From Clostridia bacterium (GTDB lineage: Bacteria; Bacillota; Clostridia; Christensenellales; Borkfalkiaceae), in NCBI GenBank assembly GCA_029071285.1, contig JAIEAS010000343.1, positions 1 to 6,662 of the forward strand: a stretch of DNA of 6,662 nucleotides, read 5' to 3'. The translations under genes were made by a program, and so were the position numbers. Shown here piece after piece: positions 5,322 to 6,662 of the stretch (position 1 is the first letter of the stretch; each line of letters starts with the position of its first letter). The notes below the pieces were generated by a model. That model was not told where the DNA came from. It did not search any database and saw only the letters and a list, made by a program, of their open reading frames with translations.

Positions 5322-6602
5322 ATGTCCGAAAAAAACGGCTTTACCGATAAGGTAAAAATCACAATTAAATCAGGCGACGGCGGCGACGGAATGAATTCGT
5401 TCAAGTCCTACAAGGGCAAGCCCGCGTGCGGACCCGACGGCGGCGACGGCGGTAACGGCGGCAGCGTCTATATCGTTGCGGACGGCAGTATGAACGACCT
5501 GTTGTCTTTCCGTTATACCAGCAAATATTTCGCGGGCAACGGCGAACGCGGCGGCACGAATAAATGCTTCGGCAAATTCGGCGCGGACGTCGTTATAAAG
5601 GTGCCCGTCGGAACGGTCGTAAAGGACGCGGAAACTGACACCGTAATCTGCGATATGTTCGAAGAGGGCGAAAAAAAGCTCGTTCAGGAGGGTGGACGCG
5701 GCGGCAAGGGCAACGTGCGTTTTACCACCGCAAGGCGGCACGCGCCCAACTTTGCGCAGAAGGGCGAAAAGACCGAGCCGCACGTTCTTATTTTAGAACT
5801 CAAAGTTATAGCCGACGTAGGAATTATTGGTTTTCCTAACGTTGGAGAATCCACTTTGCTTTCAAAAATTTCGGCGGCAAAACCTAAAATCGCAAACTAT
5901 CACTTCACAACGCTGTCCCCTAATTTAGGCGTTGTAAAGTATTACGACAAATCTTTCGTCGCGGCGGATATCCCCGGTTTAATCGAGGGCGCGGCGCAGG
6001 GCGCGGGACTCGGGCACGACTTTTTAAGACATATCGAGCGCACGCGAATGCTTCTGCACGTCGTGGATATTTCGGGCTGCGAAAACCGCGACCCCGTTGA
6101 AGATTTCAAAAAAATCAACGAAGAGCTTTCGCGCTACAGCAAAGCCCTTTCTAAACTTCCGCAGATTATCGCGCTGAACAAGTGCGACACTTACGGCGCG
6201 GAAGAGAACTTGAAAATCTTCAAAAAGAAGTACGGTAGAAAGTACAAAATTTTCCCTATAACCGCAATCACGGGCGAGGGCACCAAGGAGCTTGTCGAGG
6301 GACTGTTTACCGTGCTTGAAGGGCTTCCTCCCGTAAAGCGTATCGAGCACGACGAAAACTTCACTTACACCAAGGGCGGCGATCTGGGATTTGAAATTTA
6401 CCGCGACGGCGACGCTTTCGTAGTGGTGGGCGCGCTCGTGGATATGCTTTGCAGAAACGTATCTTTGGACGACCCCGACTCTATGGCGTACTTCCAGAAA
6501 ATTCTGCGCGAAAAGGGTGTTATTTCAAAATTGCGCGAGATGGGCGTAAACGAAAAAGACACCGTAATCGTCGGCGACGTGGAATTCGATTTTATAAACT
6601 AA
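5322..6602 (+). CDS. obg: GTPase Obg (CgtA) with P-loop lysine replaced by glutamate
   Basis: Obg is an essential GTPase that binds the large ribosomal subunit and helps its assembly. The 426 residues give the full three-domain form: the glycine-rich Obg fold (about 8-160, with GDGGDG at 18-23 and GPDGGDGG at 37-44), the GTPase domain (about 163-335), and the OCT domain (about 346-426) typical of Bacillota. G motifs: G1 at 170-178 reads GFPNVGEST, with E176 in place of the invariant lysine. G2 threonines are T196-T197 in HFTT, G3 is DIPGLIEGA at 216-224, G4 is NKCD at 286-289, and G5 is ITAITGEG at 313-320. Everything except K176 looks functional and the frame is intact. AAAGGA at 5311-5316 supports the ATG at 5322, 9 bases after the rho stop. 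yhbY follows 12 bases later, a common pairing. Confidence 0.96.
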   Translation: MSEKNGFTDKVKITIKSGDGGDGMNSFKSYKGKPACGPDGGDGGNGGSVYIVADGSMNDLLSFRYTSKYFAGNGERGGTNKCFGKFGADVVIKVPVGTVVKDAETDTVICDMFEEGEKKLVQEGGRGGKGNVRFTTARRHAPNFAQKGEKTEPHVLILELKVIADVGIIGFPNVGESTLLSKISAAKPKIANYHFTTLSPNLGVVKYYDKSFVAADIPGLIEGAAQGAGLGHDFLRHIERTRMLLHVVDISGCENRDPVEDFKKINEELSRYSKALSKLPQIIALNKCDTYGAEENLKIFKKKYGRKYKIFPITAITGEGTKELVEGLFTVLEGLPPVKRIEHDENFTYTKGGDLGFEIYRDGDAFVVVGALVDMLCRNVSLDDPDSMAYFQKILREKGVISKLREMGVNEKDTVIVGDVEFDFIN

Positions 6603-6614
6603 AAAGGAAAAAAT

Positions 6615-6662
6615 ATGTTGACTTCAAAACAACGCAGTAAATTAAAAGCACTTGCCGCAAAC
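6615..6662 (+). CDS. yhbY: YhbY-type RNA-binding protein, N-terminal fragment
   Basis: Only the first 16 codons are inside the window; the frame is open at the right edge. The visible residues begin MLTSKQRSKLKALA, the characteristic opening of YhbY proteins, small single CRM-domain (CRS1-YhbY) RNA-binding proteins associated with large-subunit assembly. AAGGA at 6604-6608 is 6 bases before the ATG at 6615. The position directly after obg supports the call, since this pair is found together in many bacteria. The rest of the protein, normally about 95-100 residues, cannot be checked here. Confidence 0.85.
   Translation, partial: MLTSKQRSKLKALAAN

Noticed and set aside
5370..5475. Repeated GGCGAC / GGCGGC stretches
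   Set aside because: These simply encode the glycine-rich loops of the Obg fold and are not a DNA repeat element.

Overview
The window looks like chromosomal housekeeping DNA from a Bacillota (Firmicutes) bacterium, most likely an uncultured Clostridia-type lineage. Four things suggest this: strong AGGAG-type ribosome binding sites, sigma-A promoters with near-consensus hexamers, an Obg with the C-terminal OCT domain, and the obg-yhbY gene order. The lineage call is inference; there is no rRNA or other decisive marker. I see no mobile element, CRISPR array, tRNA or phage gene.

Layout. (1) Positions 1-503: a small AT-rich gene on the + strand for a two-helix membrane protein with a cytosolic zinc-ribbon-like domain. 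Its frame stays open to the left edge, so its true start is uncertain. (2) Positions 518-551: a perfect 13-bp inverted repeat, read as a bidirectional terminator shared with the convergent pgk. (3) Positions 568-1878, minus strand: phosphoglycerate kinase with a lysine-rich insertion of about 30 residues, driven by a clear sigma-A promoter (1919-1947). (4) Positions 1879-2025: a divergent intergenic region holding that promoter and an extended -10 promoter for the + strand genes. (5) Positions 2026-6662, + strand: a tightly packed series of tyrA (prephenate dehydrogenase), a DUF1934/YwiB-like gene, a UPF0173-type metallo-beta-lactamase-fold hydrolase, a Rho-family gene, obg, and the first 16 codons of yhbY, which runs off the right edge. 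Gaps in this series are 8-12 nt, or an 8-nt overlap between the hydrolase and rho, so it reads as one operon or two nested transcription units.

How the genes fit together. obg and yhbY are both linked to assembly of the large ribosomal subunit, and Rho acts in transcription termination, so the 3' half is an RNA/ribosome expression cluster. tyrA (tyrosine synthesis) and pgk (glycolysis) are metabolic neighbours with no obvious functional link to it.

The most unusual points are in two adjacent P-loop NTPases. The Rho homologue keeps its fold signatures but lacks several residues needed for ATP hydrolysis and RNA translocation in E. coli Rho: the catalytic glutamate, the Walker A motif's first lysine, the arginine finger, and the Q-loop and R-loop lysines. 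The Obg carries glutamate in place of the invariant P-loop lysine (one-base difference, codon 5847-5849) in an otherwise intact protein. The first looks like real family divergence; the second could be a mutation, a strain variant or a sequence error. Comparisons with other family members are from memory and were not run as alignments.
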